This document shows positions 47,091 to 57,988 of a stretch of DNA of 64,000 bases, in pieces. Both the position numbers and the translations under genes were made by a program. This DNA comes from Gymnothorax reevesii. Lineage: Eukaryota > Chordata > Actinopteri > Anguilliformes > Muraenidae. The notes under the pieces were generated by a model that was not told where the DNA came from, ran no database searches, and saw nothing but the letters and a program-made list of their open reading frames with translations. Location: assembly GCA_029721435.1 (NCBI GenBank), contig CM056587.1, forward strand, positions 17,740,667 to 17,804,666. Direction: 5' to 3'. Numbering within the stretch: the first letter of the stretch is position 1; the number at the start of each line of letters is the position of its first letter.

Positions 47091-47605
47091 AAACTAAAAT
47101 ATGATTGTATTAATTGAGAAAGACGTGCAGTTCTGTCTTATTCAAAGGAGCTGGCAGAAAAAAGTTACTGGAAATGCTTAAAATCTCAGGTCATTAAATG
47201 CCAATTAATGTCAGTGTGATGACTGGCAGTTATACTGTAAATACTTCAAAATGAAAAGCCTACAATTTATATCATTACCAGGACAATATTTGCAGAGAGA
47301 AGCAGTTGAAAATTTATAATGCAATTTCGGCATTAGCTTAGCAATATTGCTCATGCCTGAGAGTGAATAACCTTGTTGCTACATTAATTTCTCTGGGTCC
47401 TGAGCTGCTGCATCCATTATTACTCAGTTGGCTAATTTAAATTGTTGGACTATGATTGAAATAAACTGAACAGAAATGAATGTTTTCTGAATATGGAATA
47501 TTTCTTATCTCAAAGTTCACATCATTTCAGCGTTTCATTCCTAAAACATTTGGTTCTCAGTGGTTCTGCTGTGTTTATTTGTCATGAAGGTCACCGTCAG
47601 GGGTG

Positions 47606-48228
47606 GATGAGTGACAGTGGCTGACCGTAAGTGGATTTGATTGACGGTGACATTACGTTACTGTCTGTGACTGATCATGATTAAACCTGACTGGCAGTAA
47701 CTGACTTCAGTTTAACCTGACTGAATATAATTGATCCTGGCTGATTGTAATTGGTCCTGACTAACTGTCGTTGAACCTTACTGATCGTGATTGAGCATTA
47801 CTGATTGCAATTGAATCTGACTGACTGTAATTGTACCTGAGTGACCATGAGTGAACATGGCTGACCGTAATTGAACATGCATGACCATAATTGAACCTGA
47901 CTGACCATAATTGAGCCTGGCTAACTGTAATTGAACCATAATAACCGTGATTGGACCTGAGTGACCATACTTTAACCTAACTGAACGTAATTAAACATGA
48001 CTGACTGGATTTGAACCTGACTGACTGTGATTGAACATGACTGGCCGTAATTGACCCTGACTGACCGTAATTGAAACCGATTGATTGTAATTGAACATGA
48101 CTGATTGTAATTGAACCTGACTGACTGTGAGTGAACATAACTGATTGTGATTGAACATGACTAGCCGTAATTGATCCACCCTGATTTTACCTGAACCTGA
48201 CTGACCGTAATTGAACCTGACTGACGTT
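47606..48228 (+). repeat. 20 bp minisatellite before the last UXS1 exon
   Basis: About 30 head-to-tail copies have the consensus CTGACTGACCGTAATTGAAC, read with variants such as CTGATTGTGATTGAACATGA. The array ends in CTGACTGACGTTGCACGTGG, about 22 bp before the acceptor at 48249. Unit variation (GACCGT/GACTGT/GATTGT, AACCT/AACAT) suggests an old array still turning over. Confidence 0.9.
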
Positions 48229-48249
48229 GCACGTGGTTTGCGTCCCCAG

Positions 48250-48381
48250 GTGCCGCTGGAGGAGGGGCTGAATAAGACCATCCAATACTTCAGCAGGGAG
48301 CTGGAGCATCAGGCCAATAACCAGTACATCCCCAAACCGAAGCCCGCCCGCATGAAGAGGGGCCGCCCCAGACACCTGTGA
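48250..48381 (+). CDS. uxs1: UXS1 terminal coding exon with stop codon
   Basis: The exon encodes VPLEEGLNKTIQYFSRELEH, then QANNQYIPKPKPARMKRG and finally RPRHL, followed by TGA at 48379-48381. This is the normal UXS1 C-terminus, with the basic PKPARxKxGRxR tail. The acceptor is ...gcgtccccag at 48249 and joins in phase 0 to GWEPV of the preceding exon. The six exons sum to 519 nt. A long 20 bp minisatellite ends about 25 bp upstream of the exon, so most of the branch-point region is repeat-derived. Confidence 0.95.
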   Translation: MPLEEGLNKTIQYFSRELEHQANNQYIPKPKPARMKRGRPRHL

Positions 48382-49085
48382 ACGACTCTCAGCCCTCCTA
48401 CCTCCTCCCGCCAAAACAGCCCTGGGCTTTGAGCTGTCAAGTTTCCGCCCCACCCCCCCGGGCTTGTAAACTGATAACTGCTCTCCTGCCCCCAGGCCGA
48501 CATGCTCACCCAGACAGATGGACAATGGCCAAAAAAAAGCAGGGCCTCTCATTATGCAGTTCTGTGCAGTTGTGTTTTCCTATTTAAATAAGCTGAGATG
48601 CGTTTTCTTGAGCTTGGATGCCCGATGTGAGGTTGTGTCGTGATCTGTTTTAGGTGTTTTTGTTTTTTTTTTTGGTTTTTTTTAAACAAGCTTTTTTTTT
48701 CATTTCAGGTGTCCTCATTTTATGTAGGAGAAATTATTTAGCTTTGACATCGACTTCAGAAGATAAATGTTTATCGCACGGGCCTCAGCTATCGCCGGAG
48801 TCGAGTGCGCAGTGTGCTTGAGTGCAAGTTCTGGACACTGCTGGACACTGGCCTGGAAATCCGGAGATGATTTTCTTTTTTGAACTCTTTTTACAGTCTT
48901 GTTCTAAATTATGTATGAATTTAGCCGAGTGAAGATGTAAAAAACGTTTGAATTGCTTGGTTTCTATGGCGCTATGAGAAGAGCAAATTCATGTGGGCTA
49001 ATTTGTGAGCGAGCTTTCCAAAATGATTGTATTGTCGACTAATTGGGGAGTACTCTGTTTAAATAAAATATCGACAAAGAAAGAC
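48382..49085 (+). other. uxs1: UXS1 3' untranslated region
   Basis: This non-coding stretch follows the UXS1 stop codon. It includes a C-rich segment near 48450, T-rich runs at 48660-48710, and the first good polyadenylation hexamer AATAAA at 49062-49067. The exact cleavage site is inferred to lie 10-25 bp downstream of the hexamer. Confidence 0.7.
49062..49067 (+). terminator. uxs1: Polyadenylation signal AATAAA of UXS1
   Basis: This canonical hexamer lies 681 bp after the UXS1 stop codon, in the AT-rich context ctgtttaAATAAAatatcg. No stronger signal is seen between the stop and this site. Confidence 0.6.
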
Positions 49086-50167
49086 TCATTTGGCGGATAT
49101 TGACACACATTCTGTACAAATGGTGGGTGTTAAATTAATCTTACATCACCACTACTTTGTTGACCAATGGTTCAATTATCTGCCTAGTCTGTGACATAAG
49201 ATAAATATACAAAGCTCTTGCATAAAAACCAAGCCAGCAATCTCGGAAAACATATTCACTCTGCCGCCAGGAAAAGATCGTTAATGACCTCAATTAACTG
49301 GGTGAGCAGCTTACAGCAGAATATATTTCCTGCTATTTTGCAGGCTTTAACTGAATAAGGTGGATGGTACGTCATGCATGGAATTTATTTCTCAACGGAG
49401 CGATCGTTGAAGACCGTTGCAGAGATGATGACAGCTTCCGTGTTTTATGTGAGCTCCGGCTCACGCAGACCCTCTAACGGATGTATTGGGAAATCACGCA
49501 CTGGTTTAGGAGGGAACGTTTTTTGCCATGTCATTATTGTTTCTGCAGCTCTCCTTCTTGAAATGTAAAAGATGTGCAGTTTTGAAGACGTCATGTTGTT
49601 CTTTCATCTGACAGTATTGCCCATTGAGGAACTATTTTATGAAATGAATGGATTTTCTTTGACGCTTCATGCTTGAGGGAAGGAGTCTGTTTGAATGGCT
49701 TCTCCGAGACGCTCCCAGGTTGTGTGCTGCCCAGATTGCGTCATTCCCTGAATCCTAGAGGTGCCCCCATACTGGAGTCCGTCTCTCCCCTCGACCCTGC
49801 CACGGGAAAGAGCTGTGACCGCATCGGTATCCGGAAAGCGGTGAAAGCTGTGCGGACCCACCAGAGCGAGACCACGTCGTGCCCCCACCCCCCTTCTGTC
49901 TCCTGCTGATTATGAACTGAAGGGATTCTGACAGCGCCTCGCAACACCGACATCCACTAATACCCCCTCAAAACCCCCTCTAACCTCAGCTGTCAACAAT
50001 CAGCCGAGCGCCTTTAGAGATCCGCGCTGGAGAGCGAACACCTGACCCTATTTAATTATGGGCACGGCGGTCGAGAGGAGCCTCAGTGGAGGGCCGCGAA
50101 GGCAGATTTTCAAATTTTAATGGTAGCAACAGTGATTCGGTTGTCTGCCTTCTTGACAGGCAAAGTA
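49086..50167. other. Intergenic DNA downstream of UXS1, no recognised gene
   Basis: No coding similarity was seen. The GC content is slightly higher at 49650-50090. Confidence 0.4.
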
Positions 50168-51610
50168 CAGTATCTCACAAAAATGAGTACAACCATCACA
50201 TTTGCACAATTAATTTTTTATATCTTTTCAAGGGAAAACGTTACAGAAATGAAACTTGAATATATTCTAGAGTAGTCATTGTACAATATGTGTAGCAGTG
50301 TAAATTTACTGCACTGTCCAAATAACTGAACAAACAGTCACTATCTCCAAAATGGGTGGCAACAAAAGTGAGTACCCACCCCAATTGGTAATGGTCAACC
50401 AAGCAATGAAACGGGTCGTATTCATCATGTTCATGCTTTTATCTGTTCGACTGGGCCATATGAGGTTGTGCAACATGTTTTGAAGGTTTAATTTGTGGAG
50501 CTTTGGGGGCAATGCTCTCATTCTGGTCACTGGATGATCAACATGGCACCTCATGGGAAAGAACTCTTTGAGGATCTGAAAAAGAATTGTTGCTCTCCAC
50601 AAAGATGGTCTAAGCTCCAAGAAGATCTGTGAAACCATGAAAGTGAGCTACAGCACGGTGGCCAATGTTATCCAGCGGTTTTCCAAGACGAGTTCTACTC
50701 TAAAAAGGCCTCGTCAGGGTCAACCAAAGAGGTTAAGTCCTCATGCTATACGTCAGGTGCACACAACGGATGCAGGAGTGCTGGCAGCATTGCTAATGAG
50801 GTTGCAGCAGTGTGAGAACAGCCTGTCAGTGCTCAGACCATACACTGTGCACTGCACCAAGTTGATCTTCATGGCCGTCGGCCAAGACAGAAGCCTCTTC
50901 TGAAGCTAGTCCACATGAAAGCCCAAAAACACTTTGCTGAAGACAACCAGTCCAAGAACATGAACTACTGCAACCATGTTCTGTGGTCTGACGAGACGAA
51001 GATAAGCGTGTGTGGTGGCGCCCTAGTGAGGAGTACTAAGACAAGTGTGTACTGCCCACAGTCAAACATGGTGGTGGCAGCATCATGGTCTTGTGCTTCA
51101 TGAGTGCTTTATTGATGGAATAATGGATTCCAACATGTACTGTGACATTCTGAAGCAGAACATGATGCCCTCCATTTGGCCACACGGCAGTTTTCCAACA
51201 TGATAAAGACCTCCTAGATGGCAACAGGTGCCCAAATCCACCAGCTCTGTGATGTTGTCATGGAGGAGTGGAGGAGGATCCCAGCAACCAACTGCGCAGC
51301 TCTGGTGAATTCCATGCCTTGGAGAATCAAGGCAGTGCTGGACAACAATGGTGGTCACACTAAATATTGACACTATGGACACAATTTGGCGTGTTTACGG
51401 TGAGGTGTGCTCACTTTTATTGCCACCCATTTTGGAAATAGTGACTGTTTTTTCAGTTATTTGGACAGTGCAGTAAATCTACACTGCTACACATCTTTTA
51501 CTATGACTACTCTAGAATATTCACAGGTTTCATTTCTGTAACGTTGTTCCTTGAGAAGATATAATAAATTGTTGAAATGTGAGGGGTGTACTCACTTTTG
51601 TGGGATACTG
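50168..51610 (+). mobile_element. Tc1-like transposon with a decayed transposase
   Basis: The ends CAGTATCTCACAAAAATGAG and, reverse-complemented, CAGTATCCCACAAAAGTGAG are flanked by TA (50166-50167, 51611-51612). Inverted arms of about 200 bp include GCACTGTCCAAATAACTGAA and CAAAATGGGTGGCAACAAAA or their complements. The total length is 1443 bp, slightly short for a full element. Confidence 0.88.
50542..51370 (+). pseudogene. Decayed Tc1-like transposase
   Basis: Phrases appear in order but in shifting frames: MAPHGKELFEDL (50542), SYSTVANVIQRFSKTSSTLK and RPRQGQPKRLS, AQKHFAEDNQSKNMNYCNHV, LWSDETKIS (first catalytic Asp, ~50980), QSNMVVAAS in place of VKHGGGSIM by a frame change, and QSCAV-like C-terminal sequence. 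The second Asp and the Glu motifs are not recognisable, so the gene is dead. Confidence 0.75.
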
Positions 51611-52440
51611 TATATGTATGCTGAAAGGAGGCCGATGCCGTTGGTTAAGTGTTAGTTTTCTCTTAAACCATTACCATTTCTGTTTTTCTTGGGATATTGG
51701 TAAATAAGCCCTGTTTCTTCCGAGTGGTTATCGAAGACCTCTTTGAGCCATTCCAAACTACTCTTGGGAAATTACCCCTGATAAGCTATTTCACAACACT
51801 ATCAGCTGTAGTCAATGAAATAATGTTTTTTAAGTGGTTGGCAAACAGCAGCAGCTGCTAAGGAATAAATTGGCATTTATTTGATCTTTCTGCCAGGCTT
51901 TAATAGAGTGGACTGTTGGGGAGGGTGGGGGTGGAGTGGGTTTGGGCCTAAGTCTCGACCAATCAGCCAATCATTGTAGCAGAGCAATACTGAAGATCAC
52001 ATAGTCACAGGTCAGGAGCGTCAGTGAGCGTTCCCATTGCACGTGATAATGGGGAACAATGTAATCTTGGTGACTTTGATCTTGCAGTGATTGTTGGGGA
52101 TTGTATGAGTATTTCTGAAACTGTTGTTTTCTTGGGATTTTCAAGCAGAATAGTCTATTGTCCGCACAGTGAAAAGTACAGAAAAGGAAAATAAAGCCAG
52201 TGAGCAATAGTTCTGTGGACAGAAATACATTAACGATGAGGGGAGTCTACAGTAACTCTGATAACCCCGAGCTCCAGTGACTCTGAATACGGCAACCCAG
52301 ATAATCACTCTTTACAAATGTAAATTTGAGGATTTTGTTGACTCGTACGTTGACAGCTAAAGGGTGGGAAGCTTATTCTGGTCTAGTCTGAGGAATCTTG
52401 ATTTTTTTCCTGGTTAAGCAGGTGGCAGCCTCAGACTTTG
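51611..52440. other. Intergenic DNA with no recognised gene
   Basis: No coding similarity or clear repeat ends were seen. Confidence 0.4.
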
Positions 52441-53140
52441 CCATCAACTAGATGAGCGCATGGATCTGCCCTCCCTTGTGTGGACACCTAAGGCTGTAGG
52501 TAGGAAACTACAGGCCAGTGATTTTAACTTGCATTTCGTGCAAAATATTGGAATTTATCATGAAAGATGAGCTGGACTCATTTCTTGAACGTAACAGTAT
52601 CTTGAGGGATAGCCAACATGGTTTTCGGAAGGGAAGGTCATGCCTGACAAACCTTCTGGAATTTTTTGAAGAGGCCACCAGGACTTACGACCAGAGCAGG
52701 GCTTATGACATCATATACTTGAATTTTCAGAAAGCATTCGATACAGTACCGCATAAAGAGACTAATTTTTAAAATTAGCTCCATTGGAGTTACAGGTATT
52801 CTGGAGTGGATTCAAAACTGGTTACAGGACAGAACACAAAGAGTGGTGGTCAGTGGTATCTTATCTGAGCTGGGTATGGTGGGGAGTGGCGTCCCCCAGG
52901 GATCGGTGTTGGGACCCCTTCTGTTCCTCATTTACATTAATGACCTTGATAGGAATATTGAGAGCAGATTGGTTAAATTTGCAGATGATACTAAATTGGG
53001 GGTTTGGCAAATAGTCTAGGATCCACTAAAGTGATTCAGGACGATTTGGATAGAATCCAGAATTGGGCAGAAATGTGGCAAATGAAATTTAATCTAGCAA
53101 AATGTAAACTTGTACATGTAGGTAATAAAAACATTAGACG
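52440..53140 (+). pseudogene. CR1/L2-like LINE fragment, reverse transcriptase domain
   Basis: Frames switch, but the RT blocks are in order: CKILEFIMKDELDSFLERNS, QHGFRKGRSCLTNLLEFFEE, YDIIYLNFQKAFDTVPHK (~52702-52758), SGVPQGSVLGPLLFLIYIND (~52884-52943) and KFADDTKLG (~52975, the YADD-type box). QDDLDRIQNWAEMWQMKFN then follows, ending with KCKLVHVGNKN. In the first box the usual catalytic Asp (YLDF) reads Asn (YLNF). At least two frameshifts are visible. Endonuclease, 5' and 3' parts are missing. Confidence 0.8.
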
Positions 53141-53214
53141 GGATGCCTTCATTGGTTTTGGTTTCTTGGTGTCCTTCATACACCATAATTAATCATCATT
53201 TTATTATCTCTGTA

Positions 53215-53800
53215 TGTCTGAGTATTGTTGCGGACGGCATGAATTCCTCAATGGCAACAAATTACCCATTTTCTCATGGCTACTTTCAGCATGATAATGC
53301 ACTATGTAACAAAGAGAAATCTTCTCCATCTGGTTTTAGGAATGTGGTAATGAGTTCAGTGTGAAATTAATGGCATCCCACTCACCAGAACTGAATACAG
53401 TGGAGCTCGTTTGGGAGCATGTGGTAGAACAAGAGATTCACAGTGTGATTGCGCATCTGACAAATCTGCGGAAATTGTGTGATATTATGTCAGTGTGGGC
53501 CGCAGTCTTAAAGAAATGTTTCCAAACTCTTATGCGGTCCCTGGCTTGAACTAAACAATCTACCCTGAGAGAAAAAGAAGGCCTGAGCCTGTATTGATAT
53601 GGAGTTCCTTAAGAGTTTGGTGAGTGTACAACTCTCATTCATAGAATAGTCTTAATTGTCAAAAAAACAGTTGATTGACTGGTTTCTTGGGAAAGCTGTT
53701 TTTTGGCTCTAATAGTAATATTTTTGGACTATTATTATTATTATTTACCCATAAACACTAGTCCAATTCATTATGGAACTCACTGTATATAGAGTGTTGT
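53215..53800 (+). pseudogene. Tc1-like transposon fragment, C-terminal transposase
   Basis: The phrases FQHDNALCNKEKSSPSGF (second catalytic Asp region, ~53287), SHSPELNTVELVWEHVVEQE (the SPDLNPIExxW box, ~53378-53437) and HLTNLRKLCDIM with KKCFQTLMRSLA (to 53548) give the C-terminal half of a Tc1 transposase with one frame change. CACTAGTCCAATTCATTATG...CACTGTATAT at ~53756-53790 may be the right terminal repeat. The left half is missing where the CR1/L2 fragment abuts. Confidence 0.65.
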
Positions 53801-54800
53801 ATACAGTTGGTTAACTGAGGTAGTTTGTCTTTGTTACAGCCTGGTGTTTACACAGAGCTTGTGCTTGACTTCACCCCAACAGTGGCCTGCCTTACAGCAG
53901 AAGTCATTATGGAACTGCCCTTTTCAGAGCCATTATAAAGCATATTGTCCCTGCTCTAAAGCAGTATTTTGTGATGTGGAAACAGTTTGGCTGGGCCTCT
54001 TGTGAGAGTACAGTACCTCCTGCTGTTTCACTGCTCAGTGTGCATAATCATTGTAATTTTATCTGATTGACTGTTGTTATGCAGTAGATTATTTGTCATG
54101 GATTTCTTGTTTTACTGTTAAGGACTCTGTATTAGTGTTGTGACTTGCTCTGGAGAATGTCGGGATGAAAAAGGCAGGTGATTGAGGCGATACTGGTCAG
54201 AGATGTTCTGGAAATCTGCACAGACATGGCGAACTATGGAGCGAGAATGTCATGGGTGAAGCAAATAGGAATTTGTCTGCGTGAGGAAAGGACGCCTCCA
54301 TGCCCCTCTGTCTATAATAATGTGGATTCTGTGGCCCTATGGAGGAAATTTAAATTCACTTCATGATTTCTGCCTGCGGTATGAAAGTGATCATGTCAGA
54401 CCTTGACAGATAAACTCCTCGGTGCCGTGCTTTGGTCGAGCTATGGTGTCTGACTCATGAGGAACGTGAACACATGGAGAGGGGAGGGGGAGAGAGAAAC
54501 AGAGAAAACAATGACTTTATGCCAGAAATGTGACGATGATAAATAATAGAAGTAGAGGAATAAATTTAAAACGAGGTTTTTTAAAAATATATTCCTCTTG
54601 GAAAACTTGTAGCCCTAGTTACTCAGAAAAAAACAAAATGGAAGATAGAAAAATTCCAAATATTGTTCAACTATATGACAAAATTTATCACAAAATACGG
54701 TCTTTATATAGAAGCCAACCTCAGAGATGACCATTTTCTCTTTTGGCCAAAAAAAAAAGCACAGAAGCAGAATGTTTTTCATTCCAGTGAATTGTGAAGT
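53801..54800. other. Intergenic DNA with no recognised gene
   Basis: AT-rich, with short open frames only. The boundary with the LINE on the right is approximate. Confidence 0.35.
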
Positions 54801-54854
54801 ATCTTAATTTGATATCATCGGCGGTCAATCGAAGTATGACAGTCTTCCTCATGG

Positions 54855-54945
54855 GGGCGTCTACTTGTGGGTCTTCAGGTGGGCGTAGAGGCCGATCCGT
54901 GACCCGCATATTTTGGTGCAATGTTGGCATGGGAAAGTGGTGGTG
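54855..54945 (-). other. Zinc-finger-like motif at the LINE C-terminus
   Basis: In the frame ending near 54885 the minus strand reads TFPCQHCTKICGSRIGLYAH and LKTHK, a C-x2-C...H-x3-H spacing with the conserved GSRIGL phrase, then a stop. It is preceded by the MALVRHRWKEAVQEGAAHYD-type tail of the ORF, one frame away. Confidence 0.6.
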
Positions 54946-55094
54946 AGTTGTGGTCGTGCTGAAGCCTTTTTCTGTCTCCTTGCAGAGCTGTCGTTTCGTT
55001 TCCGTGACACGGTGGATTTCCTCATCATAATGTGCAGCACCTTCTTGCACCGCTTCCTTCCATCGGTGCCTGACTAGAGCCATGTGCTCCCAGT

Positions 55095-55696
55095 CAGGGG
55101 ATAAGATATTGAGTTTTTTTAAGGTTTGTTTTAATATTGTCTTTGAGGCATTTCTTTTGCCCTCCTGGAGCCAGTGGACCTCTCTCCAGTGCAGAATAAA
55201 GAATTTGTTTTGGGAGACGGATGTCAGGCATGCGAATGAGATGGCCGATCCATCGTAGTAGGTGTTTTATTATTGTGGTGGTGATACTAGGCATTTTGGC
55301 CTCTTCCAGGACACTGATGTTTGTGCGTTAGTCCTCCCATTTAATCCTCAGGATCTTTCTCAAAGTTCTTTGGTGGTGCTGCTCCAGAGCTCTCAGGTGC
55401 CTGCTGTTGGTGGTCCATGATTCTGCCTCATACAGCAAGGTGGGGAGAACCACAGCCTTGTAGACCAGGAGCTTGGTATCAGTCCTGAGATTTCGGTCTT
55501 CAAAGACCCTCATCCTGAGTCTGGCATATGCTCCACTGGCACAGCTCAGACGATGGTTGATCTCAAAGTCAATGTCAACTTTGGAGGAGAGAAGACTGCC
55601 TAGGTAGGGGAAGTGGTCAACATTTTCAAGAGGGGTGTTGTCCACTTTTATGATGGGTGGAATAAATGGCTGATTGGGTGGAGGTTGATGTAGCAC
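55095..55696 (-). pseudogene. LINE connection and C-terminal region
   Basis: The frame 55696-55328 reads PLENVDHFPYLGSLLSSKVD, RMRVFEDRNLRTDTKLLVYK and HLRALEQHHQRTLRKILRIK. It is followed after a stop, at 55294-55094, by IIKHLLRWIGHLIRMPDIRL. This GHxxRMPxxRLPxQ block is characteristic of the region after the RT in several LINE families. Most of the sequence is well preserved. Confidence 0.8.
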
Positions 55697-55739
55697 CTGG
55701 GTGTTCTTGATGTTTAAGGTTAGTCCCAGGGCTCTTTAT

Positions 55740-57131
55740 GCCTTAGTAAAAGCATTCAGAATACCCTGTAGGTCTCCCGCGGAGTGTGCTGCTATGGCGT
55801 TGTCATCTGCATACTGGTAATGGTGGTGTTTCTAACCTTGCTTTTGGCTTTGAACCTGGCAAGGTTAAAGAGCCTACCGTCGGTTCTGTACCGAATTGGA
55901 ATTCCCTATGGTAGGTCTTTGCCAATGAGGTAGAGTATGGCAGCAATGGTAGAGTATGGCAGCAAAGACAGAAAACAGGGTGGGTGCAATGATGCATCCC
56001 TGTTTGACCCCTGTCTACACGGTGGAAGGCTCAGACATGGAGCCGCTGTTGCTTAGCACCGTGGCTGTCATTCCATCATGCAGTAGCCTCAGAATCCTGA
56101 TGCATTTCTCAGGGCAGCCATACCTCAGCAGTATGCTCCACAGAGCCTGGCGATCTACTGAGTCGAAGGCCTTTGTCAGGCTAATAAAAGCCATGTACAA
56201 TGGCAGCTTGTGCTCACTGCATTTCTCCTGAAGTTGGCGGGCTGTGCCTCTAGATGGGCGAAAACTGCACTATGATTCTGGGAGTATTTCCTCAGAAACT
56301 GGCAGTAGACGGTTAGCGAGAACACGAGCAAGTACCTTGCCAGTTGTTGACAGGAGTGAGATGCCTCTAGTTTCTACAATCAGCTTTGCCCCCCTTCTTA
56401 AATATGGTCACGATCAGAGCATCCCTGAGCTCTGAGGGGAGTTCTTCCTTTTCCCAGACCTTCAGAAGGAGGGCATGGAGATAGCACAGGAGTTCTGGAC
56501 CACCTTCCTTTAGGACCTCAGCTGGAATCCCATCTGGAGTGGTGGCCTTGTTGTTCTTCAGGCTCCTGATGGCATCTTGGACCTCGGATAAGGTGGGAGG
56601 TGCCCCCATGTCTTCCCTGATGGGACGCTGAGGGATGTGACAGACGAGATTTGACTGGGCTGCAGTGTCATGGTTGAGGAGTTCCTGAAAGTGCTCTTTC
56701 CATCGCTTGTTAATGGACTCATTGTCCTTCAGCAGCTGCTGTCCAACCTTTGAGTGCAATGGGTTCAAGCCATAATTGCTTGGACCGTAGACAGCCTTAG
56801 TGGCACTGAAAAAACCTCTGGTGTCTCCAGAGGCTGCCAGACGCTGGATTTCCATTGCCATTTCTGTCCACCAGGAGTTCTTAATCTGTCTCAGCCGGCT
56901 CTGGACGTCGGCCTTGGCCCTAGAGTGAGCCAGTCTCTTGGCCTTGCAGGCAATGTCGCTTTGCCAGGCATGAAAGGCTTCCATTTTCTGAGTCATTTTC
57001 ATTAAACCAGTCCTGATGTTTTCTGGCCCTGTACCCCAGGGTGGTTTGGCAGGTTTTGAGGATAGCGGACTTAAGCAGGTTCCAGTGCTCTTTGATGTTC
57101 TCTGGGTATTCCTGTTTGAGACTTTCTCCAA
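55740..57131 (-). pseudogene. LINE reverse transcriptase domain
   Basis: The pieces in order on the minus strand are RWKEHFQELLNHDTAAQSN, SLKNNKATTPDGIPAEVLKE, WEKEELPSELRDALIVTIFK and KGGKADCRN, ending at a stop (~56367). In other frames come MAFISLTKAFDSVDRQALWS (56200-56135), HDGMTATVLSNSGS, QTGMHH and QYADDNAIA (~55813-55790). In the FxDxxKAFD box the catalytic Asp is Ser (AFISLTKAFD). The YADD box is intact. The region is broken by multiple frameshifts and stops. Confidence 0.82.
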
Positions 57132-57364
57132 GAAAAGCCTGAAGCTGTTGCTGGGTGGCAGTTTCTATAAGGTTTGCAAGGTTTAGTCTCTGCCGGTTCT
57201 GCTTCTTCTGAAGTCTCCTCTTCCCCTTAAGTTTTATGGACATCATGGATCGTATAAGGCGGTGGTCTGTCCAGCAGTTGTCGTAGTTGATCATGGCCTT
57301 GGTGATCTTCACATCGCGCAGATCCCTGGTTCTGACAATGACATGATCAATAAGATGCCACTGT

Positions 57365-57988
57365 TTAGAGCGAGGGTGTCAATGAAGCCTTAAATTTGTT
57401 CTTCAGGCGAAAGATGGTGTTGGTGATGGTTAGGTCGTACTGAGCACATTTGCCGAGAAGCAGAACTCCGTTGGAGTTGATGTTTCCAATGCCTTCCTTG
57501 CCAATGGTGCCCTTCCAGAGGTGGTGGTCTCGGCCGACTCTGGCATTAAAATCTCCCAGAAGAATGACCTTATCCTCCTTGGGGATTTTTGATAATGTCT
57601 CATCTAGACAGGCATAGAAGGTCTCTTTCACTTCCTCCTCGGAAAGGGTAGGTGCATAGGCACTTACAACTGTTGCCATCTAGTTGTTTGCTAGCACCAG
57701 GTGGAGGGTCATCAAACGTTCACTGATTCCCACAGGGAGTTTAGAGAGATGACTGATCAGTTGGTTCCTGATGGCAAACCCAACCCCATGGATCCTGGGC
57801 TCATCTGCTGCTTTTCCTTTCCAGAAGAAAGTGTAGTCACCCTTCTCCTCCTTCAGATGGCCTTCCCTTGCCCGTCGTGTTTCTGAGAGAGCAGCTATGT
57901 CCATCCGGCATCTTCTCAGTTCTCTGGCAATGATGGCGGTTCTCCTCTCCGGCCTGTCACTGGCAGCACTGTCCATCAGTGTGCGCAC
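57365..57988 (-). pseudogene. LINE endonuclease domain
   Basis: Starting at ATG 57988: MRTLMDSAASDRPERRTAII, MDIAALSETRRAREGHLKEE, GVGFAIRNQ, one in-frame TAG at 57680-57682 just after LVLANN, then MATVVSAYAPTLSEEEVK, VILLGDFNARVGRDHH and NGVLLLGKCAQYDLTITNT. The SET, SAYAP and GDFNAR motifs are catalytic and scaffold boxes of the APE-type endonuclease family. The remaining SDH/WTDHRLI box lies in another frame at ~57260. One stop and at least one frameshift make it a pseudogene. Confidence 0.85.

Noticed and set aside
47606..48228. 20 bp array as a CRISPR or regulatory operator array
   Set aside because: Units are contiguous with no spacers and the DNA is vertebrate; it is a minisatellite.
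49673..49953. Overlapping frames in the GC-richer segment after UXS1
   Set aside because: Open on both strands because of base composition; no recognisable protein.
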